Source: Sphingomonas leidyi
GTDB taxonomy: Bacteria; Pseudomonadota; Alphaproteobacteria; Sphingomonadales; Sphingomonadaceae
Direction of reading: 5' to 3'
DNA: 64,000 bases
NCBI RefSeq assembly: GCF_011761945.1
Contig: NZ_JAASQV010000004.1
Coordinates: forward strand, 186,001-250,000
In this document: piece by piece, positions 1 to 8,208 of the stretch
Layout of the letters: every line of letters starts with the position of its first letter
How positions within the stretch are numbered: the first letter of the stretch is position 1
The notes under the pieces: model-generated
What the model saw: only the letters and a program-made list of their open reading frames with translations
Told to the model about the DNA's origin: nothing
Databases searched by the model: none
Program-made: the position numbers and the translations under genes

Positions 1-1
1 C

Positions 2-568
2 TATTTCACCCGCCAGATCGTGCCCGCCGACATCGTCTGGAGCTGGTCCGGCGTACGGCCGCTGCACGACGACGGCGCCGCCAGGGCCCAGTCGGTGACG
101 CGCGACTATGTGCTCGAGCTCGACGAGGACGGCCCGCCCCTGCTCTCCATCTTCGGCGGCAAGATCACCACGGCGCGGGCCCTGGCCGAGGAAGCGCTGG
201 GGAAGATCGGGCCCGTGCTCGGCGCGAAGGTCGAGCCGGTGACGCGTGCCCGCGTCTTCCCCGGCGGCGCGATCGCCGATTTCGACCGGTTCGTTGCCAC
301 CGCCAAGGCACGCTGGCCGTTCCTGGGCGATGCGCGGGCCGAGCGGATGGCGCATGCCTATGGCTGTGGCCTGGCCGACATGCTGCGCGACCTGACCGAC
401 CTGGGCGAGGATCTGGGCGCGGGGCTCACCGCCACCGAGATACGCTGGATGCGCGACCATGAATGGGCGCGCACCGCCGAGGATGTGCTGTGGCGGCGGA
501 GCAAGCTGGGGCTGCATGCCGGGCCGGAGCTGGCGGAACGGGTGACGCGGGTGCTGGAGGAGAAATGA
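2..568 (+). CDS. glpD: Glycerol-3-phosphate dehydrogenase, C-terminal part (cut by window edge)
   Basis: Only the last 188 residues are visible; the frame is open to the left edge. The segment has the late FAD-domain signature of aerobic GlpD (WSWSGVRPLHDD, then LLSIFGGKITTARALAE) followed by the C-terminal helical domain. The family oxidises sn-glycerol 3-phosphate to dihydroxyacetone phosphate at the inner membrane and passes electrons to quinone. The stop codon overlaps the next ATG (ATGA), so the small downstream gene is probably translationally coupled. Family assignment is secure; catalytic residues of the N-terminal half lie outside the window. Confidence 0.93.
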   Translation, partial: YFTRQIVPADIVWSWSGVRPLHDDGAARAQSVTRDYVLELDEDGPPLLSIFGGKITTARALAEEALGKIGPVLGAKVEPVTRARVFPGGAIADFDRFVATAKARWPFLGDARAERMAHAYGCGLADMLRDLTDLGEDLGAGLTATEIRWMRDHEWARTAEDVLWRRSKLGLHAGPELAERVTRVLEEK

Positions 569-912
569 TCGCCTCCCTGCTCGCCCTGACCCTGGCCGGC
601 AGCCCTCCGATGCTCTGCCGCACCGTCCATGGCCGGCTGTTCGCGTCGAACGGCAACCCCGCGATACGCATCTGGGTGGTGGGCACGAAGCGCATCCTCG
701 GCATCGATGCCGACGAGGATCTGTTGCTCGACCGGTTGCCGGCCAATGTCCGCAAGCTCTGGGCACCGACCGGCAATCTGTTCAACGCCAGCATCTATGG
801 CGACTTCCGCGTCTGTGCCCGGAAGCCGCAACGGCCCGGCGTGATGCAAAGAGTGATCGTCACCCGCGCCGGCCGCCTCCGCCTCGATCGCTACGACGGA
901 GGACCGCCTTAA
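565..912 (+). CDS. Small exported protein of unknown function
   Basis: A 115-residue protein whose ATG overlaps the glpD stop. The first 15 residues (MIASLLALTLAGSPP) look like a short signal peptide. The mature part is mixed beta-like sequence with basic residues (RIWVVGTKRILGIDAD, FRVCARKPQRPG) and two or three cysteines. An alternative start 34 codons upstream lies inside glpD and would add a non-hydrophobic, Ala/Gly-rich leader, so it was not used. I do not recognise the family. Coupling to glpD suggests co-expression but not a role. Confidence 0.7.
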   Translation: MIASLLALTLAGSPPMLCRTVHGRLFASNGNPAIRIWVVGTKRILGIDADEDLLLDRLPANVRKLWAPTGNLFNASIYGDFRVCARKPQRPGVMQRVIVTRAGRLRLDRYDGGPP

Positions 913-959
913 GTGCTTGTTAAACCGTCCGCGGCAGGGTTGCGCCGGGGCGGAGAGAG

Positions 960-1292
960 ATGGCGACCAAATTCTCGCAATATCGGACCGTGACACCCGC
1001 GCTCGTCGAACAGCGCGCGGCGACGCGTCACCGCATCCTCGTCACTCGCGCTACGGTGACGAAGCGCGGCAACAAGCCGGTCGAGGCGATGCTCCACGAT
1101 CTCTCGGTCTATGGCTGCCGTCTCGCCTGCGCGGCACCGCACGGCGCAGGCGACAAGGTATGGCTCAGCCTGCGCAACGATCTGCCCGTGCCTGCGACCA
1201 TCGTCTGGAATGACGGCGCACATATCGGCTGCCGGTTCGACGACCCGATCGAGCGGAGCCTGGTGCGGCAGCTGACCCTGGTGATCCGCTGA
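960..1292 (+). CDS. PilZ-domain protein, putative c-di-GMP effector
   Basis: A 110-residue protein consisting of one PilZ domain. The N-terminal arginine cluster (RAATRHRI, residues about 20-27) and the later DLSVYGCRL segment (about 46-54) correspond to the RxxxR and (D/N)xSxxG c-di-GMP-binding signatures; the spacing fits, although the second motif ends G-C rather than G-G. The family usually modulates motility, exopolysaccharide or envelope enzymes through protein contacts. It stands alone, with a good Shine-Dalgarno (GGAGAGAG) just before the ATG. Partner unknown. Confidence 0.82.
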   Translation: MATKFSQYRTVTPALVEQRAATRHRILVTRATVTKRGNKPVEAMLHDLSVYGCRLACAAPHGAGDKVWLSLRNDLPVPATIVWNDGAHIGCRFDDPIERSLVRQLTLVIR

Positions 1293-1366
1293 TCCTGCGC
1301 GGCGGGGCCGGGTCGGCTCCCGAAGGGCACGAAAGCCGCGCCGTCCGCCGGGAAGGCGGCAGCGGG

Positions 1367-2368
1367 CTAGAACCCGATCACATTGGCCCGAGTGAAGCGC
1401 TTCGCCGCTTCCGCCGTCAGCAACCGGCGATCGGCTCCGGCCGGCGCCGCGCCCGGCCCGGCATTGCCGAACTCCCATAGCCGCGCCTCGGGCGGGGTCA
1501 GGCGGCGCTGCTCGCCATCGGGTCCCTTATATCCCATCCAGGTCCAGCCTTCGCGGCGGATATGGGCGTCTATCCAGCATTGGAGGAACGCCGCCTGGCC
1601 CATGAGCGCCATGTTGCCGCCGGCACGCCAGGGGCGGCCGAGCCAGGTCGAGCCATCCGGCACGCCCGCCTCGCGGCGCAGGCGGCAGCGAGAGAAGACC
1701 AGGCCGAATTCCTGCGCGGCGGGAGTACTGGGCGCAGCGACATAGCCGAAGCCATCGGCGTTCGGGACGTAGCGCGTGACGATCTCGCAGCCTTCGAACC
1801 AGGCCGCCGCGCCACCGAAAATGAAGTCCACCCCGCCGACGATACGGGTATCGGTGATCAGGCTGCGGGCCTGGAGGTAGAAGCTGTCCTGATAGCCGAG
1901 CAGCACGCAGCGATCGACGATCATATGGTCCGCCTCGCGGCCCACCGCCAGCGCCACTGCCTGCGCGCCATTGCCGGCGCCGTCCCGGCGCGCGCCGATA
2001 TAGTCGAAGCTGTTGCGGATGGTGAGGCCGCGCAGCGTCACGTTCGGCGCGGCGATGGCGAGCGTTCCCGATCCGCCGGTACCCCAGCTGCCGCCACCGG
2101 GCTTCGCCGTGCCGGCCGCGGTGCCATATTGGAGGACCGTGCCGGGGCTGCCCTGAAGGGTGAGTCCGGGCACGCGCACCGTCAGCTTCTCGGTGAAGAT
2201 GCCGGGCCGGAGCAGGATGCGGAAGGGGCGCCCCGCCTTCTCCGCCTGCGCCAGCGCAGCGCCGAGGGTGCCGGTGGCGGGGTCGACCACCGCGTCCCAT
2301 GGTTCGCCGGCCCGGGCCGGAAGCGGCAGCGCCAACGCACTGGCGAGCAGGGTACGCCGCGCGATCAT
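1367..2368 (-). CDS. Exported pectinesterase (CE8)
   Basis: A 333-residue carbohydrate esterase family 8 protein, a right-handed beta-helix that removes methyl groups from homogalacturonan. Key motifs are present in order: GYQDSFYLQ and VDFIFGGAAAWFEGC carry the two catalytic aspartates, and TWLGRPW carries the substrate-binding arginine. MIARRTLLASALALPLPARA is a signal peptide with a twin-arginine-like start, so export is expected. The chosen ATG overlaps the stop of the upstream gene (ATGA); a longer frame adds 16 basic residues and would lack the signal at the N-terminus. No pectate lyase or galacturonate gene sits beside it. Confidence 0.9.
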   Translation of the reverse strand: MIARRTLLASALALPLPARAGEPWDAVVDPATGTLGAALAQAEKAGRPFRILLRPGIFTEKLTVRVPGLTLQGSPGTVLQYGTAAGTAKPGGGSWGTGGSGTLAIAAPNVTLRGLTIRNSFDYIGARRDGAGNGAQAVALAVGREADHMIVDRCVLLGYQDSFYLQARSLITDTRIVGGVDFIFGGAAAWFEGCEIVTRYVPNADGFGYVAAPSTPAAQEFGLVFSRCRLRREAGVPDGSTWLGRPWRAGGNMALMGQAAFLQCWIDAHIRREGWTWMGYKGPDGEQRRLTPPEARLWEFGNAGPGAAPAGADRRLLTAEAAKRFTRANVIGF

Positions 2369-2958
2369 CCTCCGCCGCTTCTCCGCGCGTCCCTGTGCCC
2401 GGCCGGAACCGCGCATCCCGTGGAACCGGCCAAGGGCCGGACGCTGGCGAGCAGCCGGTCAAGGGCTATCGGATATTGGCCGCGCCTTCGATCGCTCCGA
2501 TAGAAGCTCAGATAGGCAGCGAAGGGCTGCTCTCGAAATACGAAGAACAGCGCGATGGTCTGCTCGCCCGGCTCGTTGGCATTGTCGGTCCACCGCGCCT
2601 CGACGGCTCGCGTGATGCCCGTAACCGACGCATGGGAAACGCTACGCGTCGAGGAAAATGCGTTGGCCCGGCGCCGCAGTTCCATCAGCTCCTCGATCGA
2701 TTTCGCCTCGTCGGATCGCCGGCCGATCGCAAGAGTCGCAAATCCCCTTGGCAGGGTCTGCAGCGAATAGGGGCGTTCTCCAGGCGGCCCGGAGACAAGC
2801 AAGGGAATGGGGTTGCCCGCCACAACTTTCCATCCCGCCGGCACCTGGAAGCTGTAGCAGCTGTCCCTGTCGACAAGCCTGCCGCTTGCCGCGACATCAT
2901 AGCCCTGCGCCGAGGCGGAGGCCCCGAACAGGCCCAGCACGATAGCGAGAAGCTCCAT
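2365..2958 (-). CDS. Exported protein of unknown function, coupled to pectinesterase
   Basis: A 197-residue protein with a short signal peptide (MELLAIVLGLFGASASAQG). The mature sequence begins with a DSCYSFQVPAGWKVV segment typical of small beta-rich exported proteins, has a charged helical middle (about residues 75-105) and an arginine- and glycine-rich tail. Family not recognised. It precedes the pectinesterase with a 4-base ATGA overlap, so the two are one transcriptional unit and translationally coupled. A GGGAG Shine-Dalgarno precedes the start. A role in cell-surface pectin processing is possible only by association. Confidence 0.72.
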   Translation of the reverse strand: MELLAIVLGLFGASASAQGYDVAASGRLVDRDSCYSFQVPAGWKVVAGNPIPLLVSGPPGERPYSLQTLPRGFATLAIGRRSDEAKSIEELMELRRRANAFSSTRSVSHASVTGITRAVEARWTDNANEPGEQTIALFFVFREQPFAAYLSFYRSDRRRGQYPIALDRLLASVRPLAGSTGCAVPAGHRDARRSGGG

Positions 2959-3035
2959 GACCGCGCTCCCGGAAAACCCCTGTGCGGCCCTCCGGAATAT
3001 ACCGATGGCTGTCCCGCGTCACCAGCGGACGGCAG

Positions 3036-3638
3036 TCATCCCCAGCGATAGTTGAAGCTGATGCTGATCCGCTGCGCCTTGCCCGATCCGGGCGGGACCT
3101 CGTGGCGCAGCCAGCTTTCCCAGAGCAGCACCGTGCCGGGCTCGGGCACGATCTCGACAAAGCCCTGCAGTGCCTCGGGCGCGTCTTCGAGGCGCGGGGG
3201 CGCGGCCATCATCATGGCGTGGCGCGGATCCTCGAGCTTCAGGCCCCGCGCGCCCGGGGGCAGCGCCACGTAGAGCGTGCCCGAGACGGCGCTGTGCGGA
3301 TGGATGTGCGCGCCGTGCCCGCCCTTGCCGTCGAGCACGTTCACCCAGAGGCTGTCGAGCTTGAGCTTCCTGCCCCCCAGATCGAAGGCGCAGGCCTTGG
3401 CGAACTTCGCGACATGCTTGTCGAGCAGGCGCTTGAGATCGGCGAAATTGGGGTCGCGGATCGGCAGGTCGTCCAGCGAGGCGTAGCTGGTGTAGCCGCG
3501 ATACTCATGCTCGCGGCACCAGCGGCGGCCGGCCATGTCGTCCTCGGCGAGCTGGAGGCAGGATTGCTCCAGCGCCTCCAGGAGATCGGGGTCGCCCAGC
3601 GGCTGCTCGTACAGCAAGGTGGGGAAGAGCGTGCGCAT
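3036..3638 (-). CDS. Putative 2-oxoglutarate/Fe(II)-dependent oxygenase (TIGR02466-like)
   Basis: A 200-residue protein with the jelly-roll iron-binding pattern of the TIGR02466 family: GHGAHIHPHSAVSGTLYV (about residues 107-124) supplies the first histidines, and a late LRHEVPPGSGKAQRISISFN segment supplies the distal histidine and the 2-oxoglutarate-binding arginine. The N-terminal LFPTLLYEQPL matches family members that begin with a FPT(P/L) motif. Substrate unknown; related genes occur in phages and marine bacteria. No obvious partner nearby. Cytosolic, without signal peptide. Confidence 0.75.
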   Translation of the reverse strand: MRTLFPTLLYEQPLGDPDLLEALEQSCLQLAEDDMAGRRWCREHEYRGYTSYASLDDLPIRDPNFADLKRLLDKHVAKFAKACAFDLGGRKLKLDSLWVNVLDGKGGHGAHIHPHSAVSGTLYVALPPGARGLKLEDPRHAMMMAAPPRLEDAPEALQGFVEIVPEPGTVLLWESWLRHEVPPGSGKAQRISISFNYRWG

Positions 3639-3700
3639 GCCCCTATCCCGTCACCCCGCCACAAGGCCGGGGCGCGGATTTCGGTCCGACGTGACGAGGC

Positions 3701-5233
3701 TCAATACGCACGCGCCACCAGGATGCGCTCGACCGCCGGCGCGCCGGTGAAGATGCAGGTGCCGGTGGCGGGCGCCGCATCGTTCGGCACGTTGCGGAAC
3801 GTGAGCTTCAGCGCCTTCAACCGTTCGACCACCTTGTCGAGCTCGGCGCCGCTCGGCCTGGCCCATTCGACCTCGACCCAGCCGGGGAACTTGCCCGCGC
3901 CCTCGAAATAGCTCTCCAGGCCGGCAAAGTCGGCGATGTCGCGGACGATGTTCGCATCGGTGCGCGCCTTGGCTTCGTCGTACAGCGCCTTCTGCACCGC
4001 TTCGAGCCGGCCGATGGCCTCGGCGAGGAACGCGTCGCGCGCAACAATGGCCGAATTGAGCTTGCCGTCCTCCTTGTACAGGTCGGTGCGGACGGTGACC
4101 GAGACGTTGCCGCCGGCCATGTCGCGCCCGCCGACCTCGACGACGAGCGGCGCCCCCTTCTTGATCCAGCCCCAGCGCTTGGTGACCGCCTTGGCGGCGC
4201 GCAGATCGAGCAGCGCGCGAACGGGCTCGCCGAACGCATATTGCCGCGCCAGTTCCTGCTGGATGCCCTTGCAATAGTCGATCAGCGCGGCGTCTTCGTC
4301 ATTGTCGCGCAGCATCGGCACGATCACCACCTGCCAGGGCGCGACGCGAGGTGGCACGCGCAGGCCGTCATCGTCGCCATGCGTCATGATCAGGCCGCCG
4401 ATCATGCGAGTCGACATGCCCCAGCTCGTCGTCTGGGCCAGCTCGAGCTGGCCCTCCGAATTCTGGAACTTGATGTCCTGCGCGCTCGAGAAGGTGGTGC
4501 CGAGGAAGTGCGAGGTGCCCGCCTGGAGCGCCTTGCCGTCCTGCATCATCGCCTCGATCGAATAGGTCGAGACCGCCCCGGGGAAGCGCTCATTCTCGGG
4601 CTTCTCGCCGGCGATCACCGGCATCGCCACGCATTCCTCGGCGAAGCTGCGATAGACTTCGAGCATCTTCATCGTCTCTTCGCGCGCTTCCTCCACGCTG
4701 GCATGGGCGGTGTGCCCTTCCTGCCAGAGGAACTCGGCGGTGCGCAGGAACATGCGGGTGCGCATCTCCCAGCGGACGACGTTCGCCCACTGGTTGATCA
4801 GCACCGGCAGGTCGCGCCACGACTGGACCCAGCGGCTGAACGCGGCGCCGATCACCGTCTCCGAAGTGGGGCGCACCACCAGCGGCTCCTCCAGCTTCGC
4901 CTCGGGATCGGGGATCATCTTGCCGTCCTTGTGGATCAGCCGGTGATGCGTGACGACCGCCATCTCCTTGGCGAAGCCGTCGACATGCTCGGCCTCCTTC
5001 TCGAAATAGGAGAGCGGGATGAACAGCGGGAAATAGCAATTCTCGTGGCCGGTCGCCTTGATGCGATCGTCGAGCAGGCGCTGGATCCGCTCCCAGATGC
5101 CATAGCCCCACGGCCGGATGACCATGCAGCCGCGCACGCCGCTTTCCTCGGCCATGTCGGCCTCGGTGATGACGGTCTGGTACCATTCGGCGAAATTGGC
5201 TTCGCGGGTGACGTTGAGCGCATGCTTGATCAT
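3701..5233 (-). CDS. proS: Prolyl-tRNA synthetase, archaeal/eukaryotic-like type without editing insertion
   Basis: A 510-residue class II synthetase that charges tRNA-Pro. Motif 2 is RWEMRTRMFLRTAEFLWQEG followed by HTAHAS; motif 3 is around GLIMTHGDDDGLRVPPRVAP. There is no roughly 180-residue INS editing domain between motifs 2 and 3 as in E. coli ProRS. Instead there is an anticodon-binding domain plus an extra C-terminal domain ending in tyrosine (VARAY), as in archaeal and eukaryotic ProRS. The extra domain normally binds zinc through four cysteines, but here only one clear cysteine (TGTCIFTGAPA) remains. The start at MIKHALNV is chosen because the longer frame adds 44 non-conserved residues. 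Confidence 0.93.
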   Translation of the reverse strand: MIKHALNVTREANFAEWYQTVITEADMAEESGVRGCMVIRPWGYGIWERIQRLLDDRIKATGHENCYFPLFIPLSYFEKEAEHVDGFAKEMAVVTHHRLIHKDGKMIPDPEAKLEEPLVVRPTSETVIGAAFSRWVQSWRDLPVLINQWANVVRWEMRTRMFLRTAEFLWQEGHTAHASVEEAREETMKMLEVYRSFAEECVAMPVIAGEKPENERFPGAVSTYSIEAMMQDGKALQAGTSHFLGTTFSSAQDIKFQNSEGQLELAQTTSWGMSTRMIGGLIMTHGDDDGLRVPPRVAPWQVVIVPMLRDNDEDAALIDYCKGIQQELARQYAFGEPVRALLDLRAAKAVTKRWGWIKKGAPLVVEVGGRDMAGGNVSVTVRTDLYKEDGKLNSAIVARDAFLAEAIGRLEAVQKALYDEAKARTDANIVRDIADFAGLESYFEGAGKFPGWVEVEWARPSGAELDKVVERLKALKLTFRNVPNDAAPATGTCIFTGAPAVERILVARAY

Positions 5234-5337
5234 GATCGGGCGGATAGCGGCAAAGCTTGGCGCGGCAAAGAGGAGACACACTTGATTGTGCAGCCCTTCC
5301 CGCGCCAGTTGGGCGGGTCGATGGTTTGGGGGATGCA

Positions 5338-6000
5338 GTGAGCGGACGGTGGCGGACCTTGGCACTGGTGCTGGTGGTGCTCGGCGCGATGGCCTGGGCG
5401 ATCACCCAGGTTCGACCCACGGGCCCGCAGAACCCCCTCACCGATCCGGCCTCGGTGGAACGCGAGCTGCTCGCCGACCGGCCCGGCGGGCTGCTGAGCG
5501 CGACCATCAAGCGGACCTTCCCCGAGGATTTCGAGGCGCTGAAGACGGTGGTGGCCGAGCGCGCCCGGGCCGGCGGCGGACCGCAGGACATCCAGCAGGC
5601 GGCAGGCGCGTTCGTCGGCGAGGCGACGCGGCGCCACCGCGCCGGCCTGGTCCAGGCGCCGGCGCCGCAGCTGCGCGCCTATCTGGCGGCGGAGATCGCG
5701 CTGGTCGGCAAGCTCGCTGCGACATCGCCGGAGCGGTGCGACGCCTATTTCGCGGACCCGCTGGACGATGCCGGCTGGTTCGCGCCCGACCTGCGCGAAC
5801 TGTATCTCCGGCAGAATATCGCGCTGTGGGAAGCCGCGGGGGCGGCGCGCGATCACCCCGCCGGCCGGGCGGCCTCACCGGCGGAAGCGAAGCCGGCGGC
5901 TTCGTGCGACGCGGGGCTGGCCGCGCTCGAAGCGATCGCGGCGCTCCCTCCGGCGCGGTTCGAACAGGTCTATCCGCAACTGCTCGCCACCGGCCATTGA
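5338..6000 (+). CDS. Membrane-anchored protein of unknown function
   Basis: A 220-residue protein with one N-terminal membrane segment (TLALVLVVLGAMAWAITQV, about residues 7-25) and a helical, Ala-rich periplasmic or outer domain. GTG is preferred as start because a GGGGGA sequence lies just upstream and it places the membrane anchor at the extreme N-terminus; the longer frame begins inside the proS leader. Divergent from proS, with 104 bases between the starts. Two cysteines (about 133 and 193) might pair if exported. Family not recognised. Confidence 0.65.
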   Translation: MSGRWRTLALVLVVLGAMAWAITQVRPTGPQNPLTDPASVERELLADRPGGLLSATIKRTFPEDFEALKTVVAERARAGGGPQDIQQAAGAFVGEATRRHRAGLVQAPAPQLRAYLAAEIALVGKLAATSPERCDAYFADPLDDAGWFAPDLRELYLRQNIALWEAAGAARDHPAGRAASPAEAKPAASCDAGLAALEAIAALPPARFEQVYPQLLATGH

Positions 6001-6039
6001 GGGTTGCCGCCCGCGCGCCCCTGCCGCAAAGGCGGACAG

Positions 6040-6945
6040 GTGCAGGGCGATCAGATATTGAAGGGCATCTTGCTGCGGCTCTTCGCAGTCGCCTGCCTCG
6101 CTACGATGTCGGCGCTGATCAAGCTGGCCGAGATGCGCGGCGCCGGGCTGGTCGAGACGATGTTCCATCGCCAGCTCTGGGCAGTGCCGCTGGTGACCGC
6201 CTGGGTGGCGGCGGGCCCTGGCCTGGGATCGATCCGGACGCGGCGCTTCGGCGCGCACGTCTCGCGCACCGCCGTGGGACTGACCGGCATGGTCTTCACC
6301 TTCGGCGCGGTGCTGCTGCTGCCGCTGGCCGAGGCAGTGACTTTCCAGTTCACCGTGCCGATCTTCGCGACGATCCTGGGCGCGCTGCTGCTCAAGGAGC
6401 CGACCGGCTGGCATCGCTGGGGCGCGGTGATCGCGGGATTCGTCGGCGTGCTCATCGTTGCGCAACCGGGGAGCGCACATATTCCGGCGTTCGGGGCGAT
6501 GGTGGGGCTGCTCGCCGCGCTTTTCGTGGCGATCGTGGCGATCCTGCTGCGCCAGATCGGCAAGACCGAAGCGACGGGGACGACGGTGTTCTGGTTCTCG
6601 GTCCTCTCCGTGCCGGTGCTGGCGATCCCCTATGCCTTCTCGTTCAAGCCGCATGACCCGGTGACCTGGGCGATGCTGGTGGGAATCGGGCTGATCGGCG
6701 GAGTCGGCCAGCTGGCGTTGACCGGATCGGTGAAGCACGCCCCGGTGAGCGCGGTGGTGCCGATGGACTATTCGAGCCTGATCTGGGGCACGCTCTATGG
6801 TTGGGCGATCTTCGGCATGTGGCCGAGCGCCTGGACCTGGCTCGGCGCGCCGGTGATCATCGCAAGCGGGCTCTACATCGTGTGGCGGGAGCGCAAGCGC
6901 GGCGTGGGCCCGGCGGTCACCAGCGCGGAGATGGAGCCGGTGTGA
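6040..6945 (+). CDS. EamA/DMT-family transporter
   Basis: About 301 residues with ten predicted membrane segments arranged as two EamA repeats, each ending in a conserved glycine-rich helix (VTFQFTVPIFATILGALLL in the first, VPMDYSSLIWGTLYGWAIF in the second). These drug/metabolite transporters typically export amino acids, nucleosides or small metabolites; the substrate cannot be read from sequence. GTG at 6040 was chosen as start (GGCGGACAG upstream); a TTG 12 codons earlier is the alternative. It follows the unknown membrane-anchored gene by about 40 bases and may share its transcript. Confidence 0.85.
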   Translation: MQGDQILKGILLRLFAVACLATMSALIKLAEMRGAGLVETMFHRQLWAVPLVTAWVAAGPGLGSIRTRRFGAHVSRTAVGLTGMVFTFGAVLLLPLAEAVTFQFTVPIFATILGALLLKEPTGWHRWGAVIAGFVGVLIVAQPGSAHIPAFGAMVGLLAALFVAIVAILLRQIGKTEATGTTVFWFSVLSVPVLAIPYAFSFKPHDPVTWAMLVGIGLIGGVGQLALTGSVKHAPVSAVVPMDYSSLIWGTLYGWAIFGMWPSAWTWLGAPVIIASGLYIVWRERKRGVGPAVTSAEMEPV

Positions 6946-6980
6946 TCCTGCCGCTCCCCTCCCTTCCAGGGCGGGGCGCT

Positions 6981-7562
6981 TTAGGCCCGCCGGTACACCA
7001 GCATCAGATTGTTCGCCGGCATCTCGACCAGCCGTTCCAGCGACAGGCCGTGCGGCGCGGCCGCCGCGGTCACGGCTTCCACGAAACGTAACCCGAAGCG
7101 GGAATCCCTGTCCTTCAGCCACAGCTCGAACTGCTCGTTCGACGGCGCCGTCGCCACCCCTTCGCGACGATAGGGGCCATAGAGGATCAGCGGCGCCCCC
7201 GGGGCCAGCGCCGTGCCCGCCCCGGCGAGCAGCCCGAGCGTCGCTTCCCAGGGGCTGATATGGACCATGTTGACGCACAGGATCGCGTCCGCCGCCGGGA
7301 AAGCGCCCGTCGCCGCATCGATCTCCAGCGGCGCGCGGACATTGGCCAGCCCAGCACACCAGTCCGCGATCGAGGCCAGCGCATCGGCATCGGGGTCGCT
7401 GGGCTGCCAGACCAGGTCGGCAAAGCGCCCGGCGAAGAAGGCGCAATGCTCGCCGCTGCCGCTCGCGATCTCGAGCACATGGCCGCGCGCGGGCAGTTCC
7501 TCCGCCAGCACCGCGGCGATCGGATCGCGGTTCCGTTCGGTGGCGGGGGCGTGACGCCTCAC
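6981..7562 (-). CDS. DUF938 SAM-dependent methyltransferase-like protein
   Basis: A 193-residue protein. It opens with APATERNRDPI, the hallmark of the DUF938 family, followed by the SAM-binding motif I VLEIASGSGEH, a D-acidic strand (VWQPSDPD) and the NMVHISPWEATLGLL segment. The family is methyltransferase-like; no substrate is established. The GTG start overlaps the stop of the upstream membrane protein gene (GTGA), which sets the start and implies coupling. A much longer open frame upstream is a shadow of that gene. Confidence 0.85.
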   Translation of the reverse strand: MRRHAPATERNRDPIAAVLAEELPARGHVLEIASGSGEHCAFFAGRFADLVWQPSDPDADALASIADWCAGLANVRAPLEIDAATGAFPAADAILCVNMVHISPWEATLGLLAGAGTALAPGAPLILYGPYRREGVATAPSNEQFELWLKDRDSRFGLRFVEAVTAAAAPHGLSLERLVEMPANNLMLVYRRA

Positions 7563-8077
7563 CCGCCGCGCGCCTGCTCGAGCAGGCGGCGGGCGCGCAG
7601 GAACATCTCCACCCGCTGCACCGTCAGCATGCCGAGCGCGAAGGCGATCAGCACGTCGGTCATCGCCATCACGTCGAAATGCATGCCGGGGATGCCCAGC
7701 GAGTCGGCGTTGCGGGCCAGCGAGCGGATGAGGACCAGCGCAAGGATGAACGCCATCGCGGCGAGCGAGCCCCTTTGCGAAATCTCGTGCGTCTCCGGAT
7801 TCACCTGGATGTGCATCATCCGGCCGCGCTGCCAGCCCAGCGCAGCCCCGGCGAGCAGGGCGGCCGCCGCCGCGGCCCAAGTCATCGGCGCCAGCGGGAT
7901 GTTCCAGAAGGTGAAAGCGGTGATCGCCAGATAGAGCGCGGGCACGATCCACAGCCGCTCGATGCGCAACGGCCGTTCGCGCGTGAGCCGGCGGAAGCGC
8001 AGCGCGAGCACGACGAGGATGATCGCGATCGGGATGAGCTGGTAGAGCGGATTGGGATGGACGGGCTGCGTGTGCAT
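7559..8077 (-). CDS. Five-helix membrane protein, CcdC/DUF1453-like
   Basis: A 172-residue integral membrane protein with five hydrophobic helices (LYQLIPIAIILVVLALRF, WIVPALYLAITAFTFW, an Ala-rich helix, AAMAFILALVLIRSLA and a C-terminal MTDVLIAFALGMLTVQRVEM). Between helices 3 and 4 is a short soluble loop, GRMMHIQVNPETHEI, resembling the loop of CcdC/DUF1453 proteins. Function unclear in the family. Start supported by a G-rich Shine-Dalgarno. Coupled to the downstream DUF938 gene by a GTGA overlap. Confidence 0.7.
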   Translation of the reverse strand: MHTQPVHPNPLYQLIPIAIILVVLALRFRRLTRERPLRIERLWIVPALYLAITAFTFWNIPLAPMTWAAAAAALLAGAALGWQRGRMMHIQVNPETHEISQRGSLAAMAFILALVLIRSLARNADSLGIPGMHFDVMAMTDVLIAFALGMLTVQRVEMFLRARRLLEQARGG

Positions 8078-8094
8078 CGATCGAGACCCCCGGA

Positions 8095-8150
8095 ACTTGC
8101 AAGTGATCTATACAAGTAATACAGTATCTATGCCAGCCGAACTGGCTGGC
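8095..8150. repeat. Palindrome and hairpin in divergent promoter region
   Basis: The 131-base gap between two divergent genes holds a perfect 10-base palindrome ACTTGCAAGT (8095-8104), a related ACAAGT half-site 10 bases further on, and a 7-bp hairpin GCCAGCC-gaact-GGCTGGC (8132-8150). The palindrome overlaps a possible -35 (TTGCAA) for the rightward gene. It may be an operator, but no regulator gene is adjacent. Confidence 0.4.
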
Positions 8151-8208
8151 AAAGGCAAGAGGATTGCGCATGCGGCCACGCCGGTCCATCAGGGCGCCCG
8201 GAGGGTTC

